Origin: Scilla litardierei
Taxonomy: Eukaryota > Streptophyta > Magnoliopsida > Asparagales > Asparagaceae
Assembly (NCBI GenBank): GCA_030789695.1
Contig: CM061134.1
Coordinates: forward strand, 65,733,481 to 65,797,480
Length of the DNA: 64,000 nucleotides
Direction of reading: 5' to 3'
Under the pieces are notes generated by a model, which saw only the letters and a program-made list of their open reading frames with translations, did not search any database and was not told the origin of the DNA. The first letter of the stretch is position 1, and each line of letters begins with the position of its first letter. Positions 41,208 through 53,874 of this stretch are shown here, in pieces. A program made the position numbers and the translations under genes.

Positions 41208-42415
41208 CAGATCTACTCTGTTCTATACTGCTTTTTAACTGCATGTTTTAATTATGTGATAATTAGTTTAATGGCGCATTCTTGTTTTATTTTGATGTCA
41301 CAAGAAAGACTTGCTAGGTTAGCCATTAATTGACTCTTAAACTTTATGTGATAAATTTTAACACCATGCTTAATAAAATTTTAAATTGTTTAAAAATTAC
41401 CTAATGGACGATTAGGTTAGCCATTAATTTCCTCAAACCTTATGTGATAATTTTGAGACACTGCTATGTTTTAAATTGTTTAAATTGCCTATTGGACGAT
41501 TAGGGTAGCAGCATATATTTTGAATCCTTATAGATGATAAGGACTTAATAAAAATCGTCTAACAAACCCATAAAATTTTGAATTTTAGGGATCCACTAGT
41601 TGATAAGGATTAACTAGTTGTAATTTAAAAAACATTTAGTTGTTGAACGAACATGGAAATGATGACAACACCTTCAATGGATCATGATGTCGGTCAATGT
41701 GCTTGGCTAAAGTTTTTGGACCAACCTAGCTAGACTGGGTAACAAGTGGTCCAGGCTTAGTCAATTCCCTGGCCGCGTCCGCTGGACCGCAAGGTGTCGA
41801 TTCATAACTATGTAAGTCCATCGACTATACCTAAGTCTAATACGATAATAATCTTATTCAAGATAAATCGTAGCCCTCCTTGTTTTAGGAGTTGGCAACT
41901 ATAAAAAACATGTTTCGGTTGTTGAGCACACTCAAGCCGTAACAGGTCAATCTTATAGAAACCGATTTCTTGATTGACATCTTAGCCTGACTGAAACCGT
42001 TGGCTCATCCCTAGAGCTTCGGCGTAAGTCTAACCAAGAATGTAGTCTTAAGCTCTGACCCAAACCGGCGTGTCGTGCATACACCGAGCAAAGGGGCAAG
42101 TCAGGCTTGACACGAAAACAAGGGTCCGACTAGGCTAGCCATTGTGATCCGGTTGAGCACACTCATGATCACAAATGACTAGGGGTAAAATCGAATAGGG
42201 AGTCATATTTTGATATGATCGACAAAGAGTTCGTCTACCTACAGCCGAGTCGAACGACTTGTTGAGCTACACTCAAGGTCGGGCGACTCAAGGTTGTTGG
42301 ATTCCTGCAACCATTTAATTTTAATCATGTTTTGGAGAAAAACGATCTGTTTATTAATGGGAGAGTATAATTGGACAAAATCCATTCTAATTATATTTAA
42401 AAATATTTTGAACAC
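41208..42415. other. Copia-2 leader where gag would be expected
   Basis: 1.2 kb without an open frame of note. Phrases such as GGACGATTAGGTTAGCCATTAAT recur at 41405 and in partial form at 41318 and 41495. I could not read any Gag or zinc-knuckle motif in any frame. Confidence 0.6.
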
Positions 42416-45400
42416 ATGCTAATTAGGAGTTCTAATCTTTGTAGCATGATGAGTAAGATTAATAATATCCGAGATGAGAACTTATTAACTGGTTTTAATA
42501 TTAATAGTGGCTGGTTTAAGAAGTCTATAGCAGAAAGGGAAAAATTAAGGGAAGTCTATGCCTTAACCTCTAAAATGCACAGTGTAGTTCTTTCAGTTAA
42601 TTCTACTGCATGGGTGTTAGACACCGGTGCAGGTTCTCACATTTGTAACCAGTTACAAGGATTGAGAATCAGTAGAAAACTTGTAAAGAATGAGATAATT
42701 CTCTAAGTCGGAAACGCAGCAAATGTTGATGTTGTAGCCATAGGATATCTTAGACACACATTAGCTGGTGGAGCTAACTTGCTTTTGAAGCAATGTTACT
42801 ATATCCCGAATTTCCTATGCAATATTATATCTGTCTCAGCTTTGGCTAAAGATGGTTATAATTTTACTATCAGCGAAAATGTCATGAACATTGCCCTTGA
42901 TGGTAAGTTGCTAGGATTTGGGACACTCAGCAATGGAATATACACTTTAAGCAATGAGGTGGTATTAAACGTTAATACTAGAAAACGTAAGGAATCTAGT
43001 TTTAATGAAACTTATCTTTGGCATTGTAGACTAGGCCATATCGGAGAGAAGAGACTCATCAAGTTACATAAAGAGGGGCTCTTGGGCCTCTCGAATTATG
43101 AGTCATTCGACACTTGCGAGTCTTGCCTCAAAGGTAAGATGGCCAAAACTCCTTTTGCCAGTCAAGGGGAGAGAGTTATCGAACTCTTGGGTCTAGTACA
43201 TTCCGATGTATGTGGACCCATGTCTACGCTAGCCAAAGGTGGATTTTCATATTTCGTCACGTTTACTGACGATCACTCAAGGTTTGGACATGTGTTCTTG
43301 ATGAAACATAAGTCCGAAATGTTTGAGCGATTCAAGGAGTATCGTGCCGAAGTCGAAAACCAGACAGGGAAAAGTATTAAGATTCTTCGATCCGATCGAG
43401 GAGGAGAATACATAGGCCATGAATTCCTTACTTACTTAAAAGAGAATGGGATTCTCTCTCCGGTTACTCCTCCTTACACACCTCAACATAACGGTGTTTC
43501 AGAATGGAGAAACAGGACCTTGTTAGACATGGTTCGGTCTATGTTAAGTGAAGCTGAGTTAACTACTTCCCTCTGGGGCCATGCCCTGGAAATTGCTATA
43601 TACATTCTAAATAAAGTTCCGTCAAGATCTGTGCATTTGACTCCGTATCAGATATGGACAGGGAAGAAACCCAGCCTCAATCACTTGAAGGTATGGGGTT
43701 GTCCTGCTTATGTCAAAAGGCAAAATCCAGACAAACTGGAAGACAGATCTATACTGTGTAAATTTATAGGGTACCCAAGACATTCATTAGGTTATGTCTT
43801 TTACCATCCAGAACAACAAAAGATTGTTGTCTCTAGACATGCCACCTTTCTAGAAAAAGAATTCCTTGTGAAGGAATCCACTGGCAAGGTAATTAATTTG
43901 AATGAATGCTCGGAGGAAGTACCCACACAGCAACAAGTGTCGGAATCAGTGGGAGGGTCAGAACTTGACATCTCCCAACCAGTCAATAGGAAGTCAAGTA
44001 GGATTCCTCGAGCACCCGAAAGGTACTACGGTTTTCTCGTAGACGGGGGAATCGAGGATAGCATCATAATTGATGATGACCCTATTAACTTCCAGGAAGA
44101 CATAAAGAGTATAGACTCTGACAAATGGCTAGATGCAATGAAATCCGAAATAGATTCCATGCACGTAAATAAGGTATGGACCTTAGAAAACGTGCCCAAG
44201 GGAAATGTTCCCATAGGCTGCAAATGGATCTTCAAGAAGAAGATTGGAGCAGATGGAAAAGTAGAGACGTACAAGGCTAGACTGGTTGCAAAAGGATATC
44301 ATCAAATTCTAGGAATAGATTATGACGAAACCTTTTCGCCAGTAGCCATGCACAAGTCTATTCGGATAGTGCTCGCTATTGCTGCCTACTACGACTACAA
44401 AATCTGGCAAATGGATGTGAAGACTGCATTCCTAAACGGTGATTTGGAAGAGCAGATTTACATGACTCAGCCAGAAGGCTTCGAAGTCAGTGGGAGCAAT
44501 GAAAAGGCGTGCAAGCTGCACAGGTCCATTTATGGACTCAAGCAAGCATCAAGAAGTTGGAACATCCGTTTCGACAAAACAGTCAAAGAGTTTGGTTTTG
44601 TCAGAAATGAGGATGACCCATGCATCTACAAAAGAACCAGTAATAAAAATTCTTTAGTCATCTTAGTTCTATACGTAGATGACATTCTGATAATAGGCAA
44701 CGACATAGAGATGTTAAAGTCTGTTAAAAAATGGCTATCAACCAATTTCTCCATGAAGGACTTGGGAGAAGCATCCTACATACTGGGTGTGAAGATCCAT
44801 AGAGATAGATCTAAGCGGATGCTAGGACTCTCCCAAACCAGGTACATTGAAACCGTGTTAAAACGTTTTAACATGGAAAACAGTAAGGGTGGTTCATTGC
44901 CAGCCAATCATGGGATAGCCCTCACCAAGAAGATGTCTCCACAAACCGACTTGGAAAGGGCAAAGATGACCAAGATCCCATATGCTTCTGCTGTGGGATC
45001 TATCATGTACTCCATGATTTGTACCAGACCCGATGTCGCTTATGCACTAGGTGTAGTAAGCCGATATCAGTCTAACCCGGGAGAAGAGCACTGGAAAGCA
45101 GTCAAGACAATTCTTAAGTACTTAAGAAGAACTAAAGACTTGGTCTTGGTTTATGGAAGTGAACACCTGAATGTTGAAGGGTTCACAGAATCAAGCTTTC
45201 AAAGTGATATGGATGATAGCAAATCGATCTCAGGATATGTTTTCACTCTCAACGGAGGAGCAGTCAGTTGGAGGAGTTCCCAACAAGTCACTATTGCAGA
45301 CTCCACAATGGAAGCCGAATACATAGCGGCCAACGATGCAGCAAAGGAAGCAGTCTGGATGAAGAAGTTCATTAACCAGCTCGGGATGGTTCCTGCCGTT

Positions 45401-45652
45401 GAAAGTCCAATACGGTTGTATTGCGACAATAATGCAGCCATCAGCCTGGTTCAAGAACCTAGATTCCACAAGAGATCCAGACATATTCTTCGCAAGTATC
45501 ACCTAATTCGGGAGATAGAGCAGAGGAAAGATATAGAACTCCTTAGAGTCTCTTCAGAAGACAACTTAGCAGATCCATTCACGAAGGTGCTGGCACGTGA
45601 TCGTTTACAGAAACTAGCGTGTAAATATGGTATAAGATACCAAAATAAATAG
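42416..45652 (+). pseudogene. pol: Copia-2 pol: protease, integrase, RT, RNase H (one nonsense codon)
   Basis: Protease (AWVLDTGAGSHIC) lies in the first 97 codons and ends at an in-frame TAA (42704-42706). The same frame reopens and runs 957 codons from 42779. It contains the integrase head (LWHCRLGHIGEKRL, CESCLKGKMAKTPF), the DDE core (HSDVCGP, SDRGGEYIG, and the Glu in GVSEWRNRT), RT (KWIFKKKIGADGK, WQMDVKTAFLNGDLEEQIYM, LYVDDILIIGND) and RNase H (ADSTMEAEYIAANDA, DNNAAISL). All catalytic residues I checked are present, so only the one stop separates it from a complete pol. A polypurine tract (AAGTGGGAGA) precedes the 3' LTR. Confidence 0.93.
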
Positions 45653-45672
45653 GCCTGAGTGCAAGTGGGAGA

Positions 45673-47965
45673 TGTAGAGAAATGTATGCCCTCGTGGCTA
45701 TTTATCTTGATGAAACATCTTGTTCAATAAATGAAAGTATTCTTTCTGGTAAAGTATTGTCTGAGTTGTTCATTACTCGGATTATTCCCTTGGATTCATA
45801 GTTAGGTCACACATGTTTCGAAATATAGATTACGATTATGAGAAATGTCTAACCTCTAATAGCTTGAATCTTAAAAGTGTTCATGGTCATAGATGTGTCG
45901 AGATAAGGGATATCAACGCATCAGACAGACCATTGCGTCCCTGTCTGGTTGGTCTCATAACCAAGCGACTTGGTGAAGTCAGAAACAGGACGCAGGTGCT
46001 CAGTAAAAGCTGAGTTCACTGAACGACCCAAACAGGGAGTTATTAAATGGTTACACATTAACTAAACTATCATTAATAACTCTTAGTGATAATAGGTAAG
46101 TTGGTCCTTAGGACTTGAGATCATTGTATAAAGCTATGTGTGGACAGTGTCACTTAGGTCTAAAGATCTAACTTCGAGGCTAGGCCTGATGAAAGATCTT
46201 AGGCTGGGTGACACTCGAAACATTTGAGCTAAGTAGTGATCAACAGAGGATTCGTCTCTTCCGTTAATGGGAAGTTAGTGTCACAGGTCAGTACGGCTCT
46301 CGGTAAAACCTTGGCCAAGGTATGTTGTAACTTGTACAACCTGTATGTACCAGAGACCGATGTATACTGACCACTGCTAGCCAATGGGGTTGATAGTATA
46401 CCATACCCTAGACTAGCCGAGTGACATAGTCATGACGAAGGGACTAAAACTGCGGAAATTATCACAGTCACAGTCAGAGTGATTTCGTCGGCACTTTTGC
46501 CTAAACGAACCAATCACGTAATCGATGATCCCGAAACAGGGACGACACCTACTGCTAGTGGTCACTGTCGTCTTGAGACTTCGAGTCTCGGCCTGTAGTA
46601 AGGGTCAGGCTGTAGGGTCTCACACCGAGTAACATTCACGTCGTAGTAACAGATAGAATGTATAGAGGATATCATTAGATGTAAAGAGAATATTAAATTC
46701 GCAAGTTGGTTGTGAAATTGGAGCATTTGGGAATGGAGGAAATTTCGTATGGAATCCAGAGGATCAAACCATGTAGGAATCGGAGCTCGGATGAGCCCAG
46801 AAACGCGAGAAAGGCAAAAGGGGAAGTGGGATAAAACCCACTTAGCAAAACGGGCGGGGCCCGCTGACCCAGCGGGCACGCCCGCTGGGCGCAGCAGGCG
46901 TGGCCCGCTGCCCCAGCGGGCGTGCCCTAGCGGGCGCGCCCTAGCGGGCGCGCCCAGTAGCCTTAGGCGGGCGCGCCCGCTAAGCTTAGCGGGTCACCCG
47001 CCACTTAAGTTATTTTAGGGTTTTTTGTTGAAACCCTTGACGGCTACGAAATTTGGGTTTTTGCTCAACTTTGAGCAATTGTTTGAAGGGTCAAACGAAC
47101 TCGGATTTCGTCGCTGTTTGTTCCTACGCGTTCACCATCACTAGCTCTTCGAAATGATAACTTGTATCATCTTTAGAGCTCAACGATGAGTGAGGATTAA
47201 TTTGTTGAAGGTTAAGGCTTTGTGTAAGCTACACTAACCAAAATTGAATTAATCCAAATCCCTCTTCCTAACATTAGTCCCACATTGCTCATAACAAAAG
47301 AAGGGGAGCCGGCCTCCTATATAAATAGGTGGGCACTCCCTTCTTTGTTCCTTGCACCAAGTCTCTGATTAAGGAGCTCACGAATATTTTGAGCAAACTT
47401 AATCTAGACTAAATTTATTCTCTTCTTCTATAAATTTTCATGTCCTCCCACCGAGTCCTAGCAAGACAACGAGGAGGTCCGAATCTGATTCGGAAGTCTA
47501 CGACGCGGGTTTACTCAAGTGAAATCTTCTACGGCTAGTGATGGCTTCGGAGGCAAGGTGCGCTACGGGAGCTGATCCATTCTGTGGCGAGGAGCGACGC
47601 AACACGGCTTGGAAGTTTGCTACGGGAGCTGATCCAGTCTGCAGCGAGGAGCGACGCAACACGGCTCGGAAGGCGGCTCAGATCATGGAGCGCAAGATGG
47701 TGCGGAACATCTTGCCTGCTCCAGGGCAAGATTCCGGGTGAGTCAATGTTATGTGCAATTAGTTCTAAATTAGTAGTTAGAACTTTCTCGAGTTGGTCGG
47801 ACCCAACTCGAGTCAGTAGATTTCCTGGCTTAGGGAATTTTTCCTTAGGGCTTTATTTATTAAATAGTTTAATAAATTATTTTTCTGCTGTTTTATTTAT
47901 TTTGTTCGTCCGACTTAGGACAGATAGTAATAAATTAGCTCTAAGGGACCTTGAAAATCCCTACA
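45673..47965 (+). repeat. Copia-2 3' LTR
   Basis: 2293 bp, TGTAGAG…CCTACA, followed by the TACAC target duplication. Confidence 0.95.
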
Positions 47966-47970
47966 TACAC

Positions 47971-48026
47971 CTGCTGTCACAGAGCATGCTTCTTCTTCTG
48001 CAACCCCTGGAGACGCTCACTCATAG
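47971..48026 (+). pseudogene. 3' tail of the Copia-1 extra ORF
   Basis: The last ~18 codons and the stop (TAG 48024-48026), separated from 37465-38854 by Copia-2. Ser/Ala-rich. Confidence 0.8.
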
Positions 48027-48339
48027 TTGTGTGTTTGAGCTTGCCTGATGATTATATTTTGATGTTTGGATATTTGGATGGTGTTTGGATTTTTGATGAT
48101 GATGTATGATGGTATCATAATGTAACTTTTTTTTGGATCATGATGTATGTATTTTTGTTGGATATGTTGATGTCCGTATTATATTTGGATTTTTGATGAT
48201 GATGTATGATGGTATCATAATGTAACTTTTTTTGGATCATGATGTATGTATTTTTGTTGGATATGTTGATGTCCGTATTATATGTACTAACATCTTTGAT
48301 ATACATACATACATACATATATATATACATATACATACA

Positions 48340-48375
<36 letters not shown>

Positions 48376-49047
48376 TATATAATGTTGCTGTTTAATCATG
48401 TGTCACACCTTGTTTAATTGATTATCTTATCTGTGTGATGGTTGCCATATTGTCTCCATGAATGATTTATTATCTTATGATGTGCTTGTGAGACAATATA
48501 GGATTTGATATTCGTTTATCCATGCTATCTCTGATGTGATGCATGTTTTGAAACTATTTTCATTTCGTATATCTAAAATGTTGATATTGGACTTCAATTC
48601 CTCTATTCACATAAGTATATGATGTGCTTTTATGAGATTTTTGATTTCATATATCTTTATACTCCTTGATTATTGTTAGTTAGTATTTAGCACGATTATT
48701 GTTGTTGTTATTTACTCCCACCTTTTTGGATAATGCCATAGGGGGAGAGAAATAAACTTACAAGATTCATAATGAATGTGCTAAGTATGTTCTAACACTT
48801 TGAATCTAAGATTGAAGTTGCCTTAGATTTAGGGGGAGTAATATTACAATGAATAGGGATTTTAATTCCTAGATTTCTTGAATTAAATTCACACGTATCT
48901 TACTCATTTGCTTCAATTGAAATATAGATGCCCTAATATTTGTTGACTAACTTAATTGGCATCTATGTAGGGGGAGTAAGTTTTCATTACGCAAAATTAT
49001 TTATCTTTTTGTTTATGTTTGTTTTTCATCATCAAAAAGGGGGAGAA
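48027..49047. other. Copia-1 3' noncoding region with multiple polypurine tracts
   Basis: A ~98-bp tandem duplication (about 48087-48184 and 48185-48282) is followed by an (ACAT)n/(AT)n microsatellite at 48300-48380. AGGGGGAG polypurine tracts occur near 48740, 48832, 48970 and, directly before the 3' LTR, 49036-49046. Several such tracts are a Sirevirus trait. Confidence 0.75.
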
Positions 49048-50843
49048 TGTTGAGTATTGGACTTCTCCCTACTTGATGTTAATGATGAGCAAACATAACT
49101 ACTTGTGACTAATCCCCTATTTTGCAGTTAATCCATTGCCTAAGCTTATTATGAAGATCTACTTGCAATGGATGACACTAAAAGTTGATTGAAGGCAAAT
49201 GACATGGATTGGGTGATTGTAGATGATGATTGAAGCTCCATGAAGTCTTCAAGTTCATACGATGGATAGAAGAGAGAATTCGTCAATGTAATTTTCTTTT
49301 ATCTCTTCTACTATATAGCTTAGAAGTAGAACATTGATGGAGCACTCATACACATCTTCTTTTCAGTCTTAGGACATCATTAGATCATTTGTCCTTTGAC
49401 CCCAATTCATTTCTTTAGTGATTGTGCTTGGATTGTTTATAACAGTCGACTGCTGAACGTTTTCCAGTCGTCTGTCTCAAAACAGTTGACTGTGTTTTGT
49501 TCTACAGTCGTCTGTTATGTACAAACTTTTACAATCTAGTTTTGGGCCTTTCTATTTATTTCGCACAGGCTCTTGATGAACGATTCACATGCGCCTGTCC
49601 AAGTGACAGTCGACTGTGTTTTGTAAATCAGTCGCATGTCTATCTTCTGCCCAAACTTTGTTGAACTGACTTTTACGTCCAGTCGACTAATGTTGAATAT
49701 ACAGTCGACTGTCCCTTGGATCAGTCGACTGTGTATGCTGCAACAGTCGTCTGTCTGTGAGCCAATTTATTGACTCGGCTCTCTGGAAAATCTCCGGGTA
49801 TTTGACAGTCGTCTGTATAAGGATTTACAGTCGCCTGTTCTGATTAACAGTCGACTGTATTATCTGCATCAGTCGTCTGTCCTGTTATCTCACAGGATTT
49901 CCAGATTTCATTCAACTTACCCATCTCTCGGCCAGTTGCCTGTCGAAGGATTTACAGTCGCCTGTTGGTTCAACAGTCGACTGTCCACGTGGTAAGTTAC
50001 CATTATGAATTCTTACCTACACATGCTAACTGTGTAACAGTCGACTGTGGTTTCTTCAACAGTCGACTGTCGCAAGTTCAGTTTCTATCCGTTGAGAATT
50101 TTCTCACGGATTCCAAAAGGGGTTTTGCCTAAACTGTTTTATGGATTTGAGAAACCTATAAATGGGGCTTCTACTGTTCCATTGAATGGTTACCTAAGCT
50201 ATTGCAAAATCTCTTAAGTTTTCATTTCTAAAGTTTAAAGCTCTCAAATCCAAATCCCTAAGAATTCCAAATCTTTGATCTCTTGCTCTCCAAACTAGAA
50301 CCAACGAGTGATCCTCTAGGTATTTGGTGCAGTCAAGAGAAAGGGCTTTCTCCTCTCTTCCAAGAGAGTCTTCAATACACATCACACTTCTCCTTCAAGT
50401 TCTACTTCAATGCATAGGTGATTGTAAATGTTGCTTTCATAATTTCATTACTTTCGTAATATGAATTTGCTCTCGGGTTGTGAGAGCGGTTTGCTTGCTC
50501 CCATGTTGTGGGAGTCAAGGACATCGATTGTATTTCGATTTCATTTGTAGGGTTGCTACAAGTGGGTTTTAAGGAAACCTCAAGTTAGGGTTCTAACTTG
50601 AGTATCCGGAGGTATCCGGGTGGAAGGGAACATAGGATTACCGGGAACAAGTCGGAAAGTGACTTGGGTAATCCGAACCCTAGAAACATAATTGTGTTTG
50701 AATTTTTTTCTTATTTGGGTTTAATTCTAATTCCGCACTGTTTTGTTGGTTAGCATTTTAATTTGGTGTAACTATCATTTTAAATTGCTTAAACATTATT
50801 CAACCCCCCTTCTAGTGTTTTCTCCATAGACAGGATCCTTACA
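49048..50843 (+). repeat. Copia-1 3' LTR
   Basis: 1796 bp, TGTTGAGTATTGG…GATCCTTACA, complete. Contains the palindrome array (49443-50069) and TATA box (50157). It differs from the 5' LTR clearly more than the LTR pairs of the two inner elements do, as expected for the older, outer insertion. Confidence 0.92.
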
Positions 50844-52712
50844 ATAGCCTCTGAAGCTTCGGGCTTTTTGGTTTGTGAGCCTAGTATGGGAAGAGAGTTT
50901 TATGAAGATGCATCTATCAGTACCATAAAGTACCGAAATGGCAAACTTGATGGGTGAATTGGCCCACAAATGTTTCCATGTATTCTTTCCAAGAAGCCAG
51001 GAGCCTCAAACTCCACTTTCAGGTGGGATGGTCTCGTGATTAATTCACCCTTATAACAGGGGGACAAGGAAAATCACTCTTTTGAAGAATCTTCAGGTTC
51101 TTCAAATTATGTCCACGGGATTGGGTTATGATGCGGTGCATCATTACCGATCCTGGGTGTCCTAGTTTATAATGCCAGAGCACTGCTGGTGCTATATCAG
51201 ATTATCTTCTATAGGTTGGATGTATGTTTGATAAAGGCCCGATGGGAGTCCTTTAAAACGTTCTAGGATGGATTTATACCATCCTTGTGACGAATAACAT
51301 ACAATTATTCAACACTATTGAAATCATCAGTTTCCAAGTAATATCCATTCAAACGGATGTCCTTGAAACTTAATAGATTTATGTTTTATTTTGGAGAAAA
51401 TAAAACATCTTTTATTATAACTTGCGTTTGGTTTGGGAGCAATAAAATTGCTTCACCTGATCCTTCTATTATATTATTTAGTCCCGAAATTGCAGTGACG
51501 GGACCATTATAATTAATGATGCTATTAAAATAGCATCTATCACGAAGGAACGTGTGCGTGGAGGCACTATCCACTAGGCATTCACAATTCATCTCTAGAA
51601 AAGAATGTAAAAACTTTTATGAAAAGTAAAACTACATTTGATTCATAATTAAGATAAAGAAGGACATAATTGAAGATACATCAAAACATTAATGATAAAG
51701 GCTGAAAAGATGACTAAATTAACTTTAGTCAAGAAGGTCGTTATTATCGAAATCCTCGGTGTTGAACCGAGTTGGGGGCTATATATCCACCAGATTTGTT
51801 TCAACGGAAGGCTTCAGGTTTGCCATACATAAATCTTGGAGGTGACGTGGAGTATGACAGACCCTGGACCAATGTCCAGTCATGCTACTTCTGTGGCATT
51901 TGTCTTCCCAGTTTTTCTTGGGAGCAGACGTCTGGTCAGAGGTATTCCTATTTCATGTATTCTTTTTCTTTCCCTCATTGTTGTTGTTCTGGGGAGGAGC
52001 TCTAGTCTGCTTCTTCGTAGCTTTCCCATTGTTGAATATTCCTTTGTGCTTGTTCTTCATCTTCTGGGAAGAAACTGTCTGAGCTTCAGGGAGAGGAGCA
52101 GAGCCAGCAGGGCGTAGGTTATGATGGCCAATATGTGGTCTCTGTTCTGCTCTGCCATAAGAAGGCAGGAGAGTAAATCAGAGTACCTCGTGAACTTGCG
52201 TTCACGATACTGTTGCATGAGAATAGCATCCTTCTCATGGAAGGATATATATGTTTTCTCAAGCATGCGGATTTCCAAGACTTGTTCACCACACAACTTC
52301 AAGCGTAAGGTGATGTTATGGAGAGCTGAGTTATACTCAGCTACGGACTCGACGTCTTTAAGTCGGAGATTTTCCACTCATAATGTGCACGGGTGAGGAT
52401 AACATCTTTCTGATGTTTGTATCTGTCCTCAAGTGCTGTCCACAGTTCATGAGGGTCTTCCACTGTAAGATATTCGGCGTTCAGTGTCCGATCAATATGT
52501 CTCCTGATATAGATAATGGCTTTCGTCTTCTCTACATCGGAGACTTTAACAGTTGAAGTCCCTTCATCAGTTGTCACAGCCGTAGCTGGAGCTTAAATTG
52601 TGTGACTTATGCCCTATGAGCGCAGATGGAACTTTAGGTCTAGCTGCCAGCTCAAGTAATTTTTTCCAGCCGCATCGAGAACATCAAAATCTACGCTCAC
52701 AATCTTTGCCAT
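50844..52712 (-). pseudogene. Copia-0, 5' half: decayed gag, protease and start of integrase
   Basis: On the minus strand the ATG at 52712 opens gag (MAKIVSVDFDVLDAAGKNYL), soon broken by a stop. Further Gag segments are readable at 52577-52341 (HIDRTLNAEYLTVEDPHELW) and 52377-52057 (SVAEYNSALHNITLRLKLCG, MLEKTYISFH). A protease segment lies at 51592-51386 (ECLVDSASTHTFLRD). Near 50990-50900, FLERIHGNICGPI and FRYFMVLIDAS are the start of the integrase core, which is then cut short. The element continues at 18486. Many stops and an internal integrase deletion show age. Confidence 0.85.
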
Positions 52713-53874
52713 TTATCTAAGCATAGAATAAGCATGAATTAATTATATATCAAAAATCAAGACAATCATTGTAGTAAAACTAAAATTGTTGTGGGGATCG
52801 GCCGGTCACCACCAAAAATAATAAAAGTCCAAAGTCCCTTATACATTTCGAATTACGAGAAAATTAAAATTACAATTTGGAAACCCTTGGGGGTCCCAGC
52901 ATTAGCAATTTTCCTCCGTATCTCCGGGCATTGGCTTTTAAATTTAGTTCCTCACTACATTTTCACTCAAAAGGAAAAAATGCGACGAAAATAAATAGTG
53001 GTGACTAATAACATCCGATCCAAAAACCACAACATAGTTTTACCAACATTCCAGGAAGTTTATATAAGTATGCAACATCACATGCATATACAATACATTT
53101 TATTCAACATCACATGCAATTTTATTGGATAAATATATTAAATTTACGTTTAATAGTTACTTGGACCACGGGGAAACGTCATTACCCGTTAGGTTAAATT
53201 AACGACAGAGCGGTCTCAGGATCCTTGTAATTATTAAAATGTAAATTGCTTACAATTTTAATCCAATTAAAAATAAGGCGATTAATAATGAATTACACAT
53301 AGATTTCATTAAAAAAATTTATAACGTGCCCCCAAATACCCCAAAAGGAGGTAGTCATACTCAATATCCTCACCCTGATTTTTCCTGATTTTTCTGGATA
53401 TTTCCAAAATTGTTTAGGATATTTTCCGATTTTTCCAGAATTTTCTGGAATTATCAGGGTTTAATAGGGTATTTTCTGAATTAAAAATAATTTGGCCTGC
53501 AGGCCAAAGGCCAGCTAGCCAAAAATACCCATTTGTTTTTATTTTTTATTTTGTTATTTACTGGGCTCATGGCCCATCAGGGAAGGCCCATGCCTCTTCT
53601 CCCCCTCACCCTGGGGTTAGGATTTTAAAGAGGCAGGGGGTAGGGAGAGGCCGCCGCCAGGGGATTTGTGCAACTACAGACCCCCCCCTCAAAATAGGGG
53701 GGTTTCGACGCTCAGGGAGGCCCCCCTGCCGGGGGTGGATATTCTAGCAAATCAACACCCCCCCTGAGGGGGGATGGGGCATTTCGGAGAATCGAAGCCC
53801 CCCCCCCCCCCCCCGACGTGGGGAGGGGCATTCCGACGCATCGACGGCCCCCTGCAGGGGGTCATGGAGGCGGC
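52713..53874. other. Copia-0 leader with GC-hairpin repeats
   Basis: 52713-53600 is AT-rich with no feature recognised. 53640-53860 contains a degenerate ~40-65-bp repeat in which C-runs face G-runs: CCCCCTGCAGGGGG, CCCCCCTGAGGGGGG, CCCCCCTGCCGGGGG and a 17-C run at 53798-53814. GCATTTCGGAGAATCGA and GCATTCCGACGCATCGA phrases lie between them. I could not find a clear PBS. Confidence 0.5.

Larger units (their letters stand above)
38855..47965 (+). mobile_element. Copia-2: LTR retrotransposon lacking gag
   Basis: LTRs with TGTAGAG…CCTACA ends, a tRNA-Met PBS, a PR-IN-RT-RH frame, a polypurine tract and a TACAC target duplication (38850-38854, 47966-47970) define a complete insertion into the Copia-1 extra ORF. 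No Gag domain or zinc knuckle is readable between the PBS and protease. Outside the GC array the LTRs differ at roughly 1-1.5% of sites by eye, so it is young. RT and linker phrases (YGFLVDGG, ARLVAKGYHQ) resemble the Tork/TAR-type copia branch, without certainty. Confidence 0.9.
18497..50843 (+). mobile_element. Copia-1: Sirevirus-like LTR retrotransposon, twice interrupted
   Basis: Order: 5' LTR, tRNA-Met-type PBS, gag, pol (protease, integrase, RT, RNase H), a palindrome array, an extra ORF, several GGGGGAG polypurine tracts, 3' LTR. The extra 3' ORF, long coiled-coil Gag and multiple polypurine tracts fit the Sirevirus (SIRE/Maximus) branch of Ty1/copia. An Athila-like element interrupts gag (22554-33254) and Copia-2 interrupts the extra ORF (38855-47965). 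Without these insertions the element would be about 12.5 kb. It is itself inserted in Copia-0. Several nonsense changes in pol make it inactive. Confidence 0.9.

Noticed and set aside
48115..48417. Tyr/Ile/His-rich frames over the microsatellite
   Set aside because: Translation of (ACAT)n and (AT)n.
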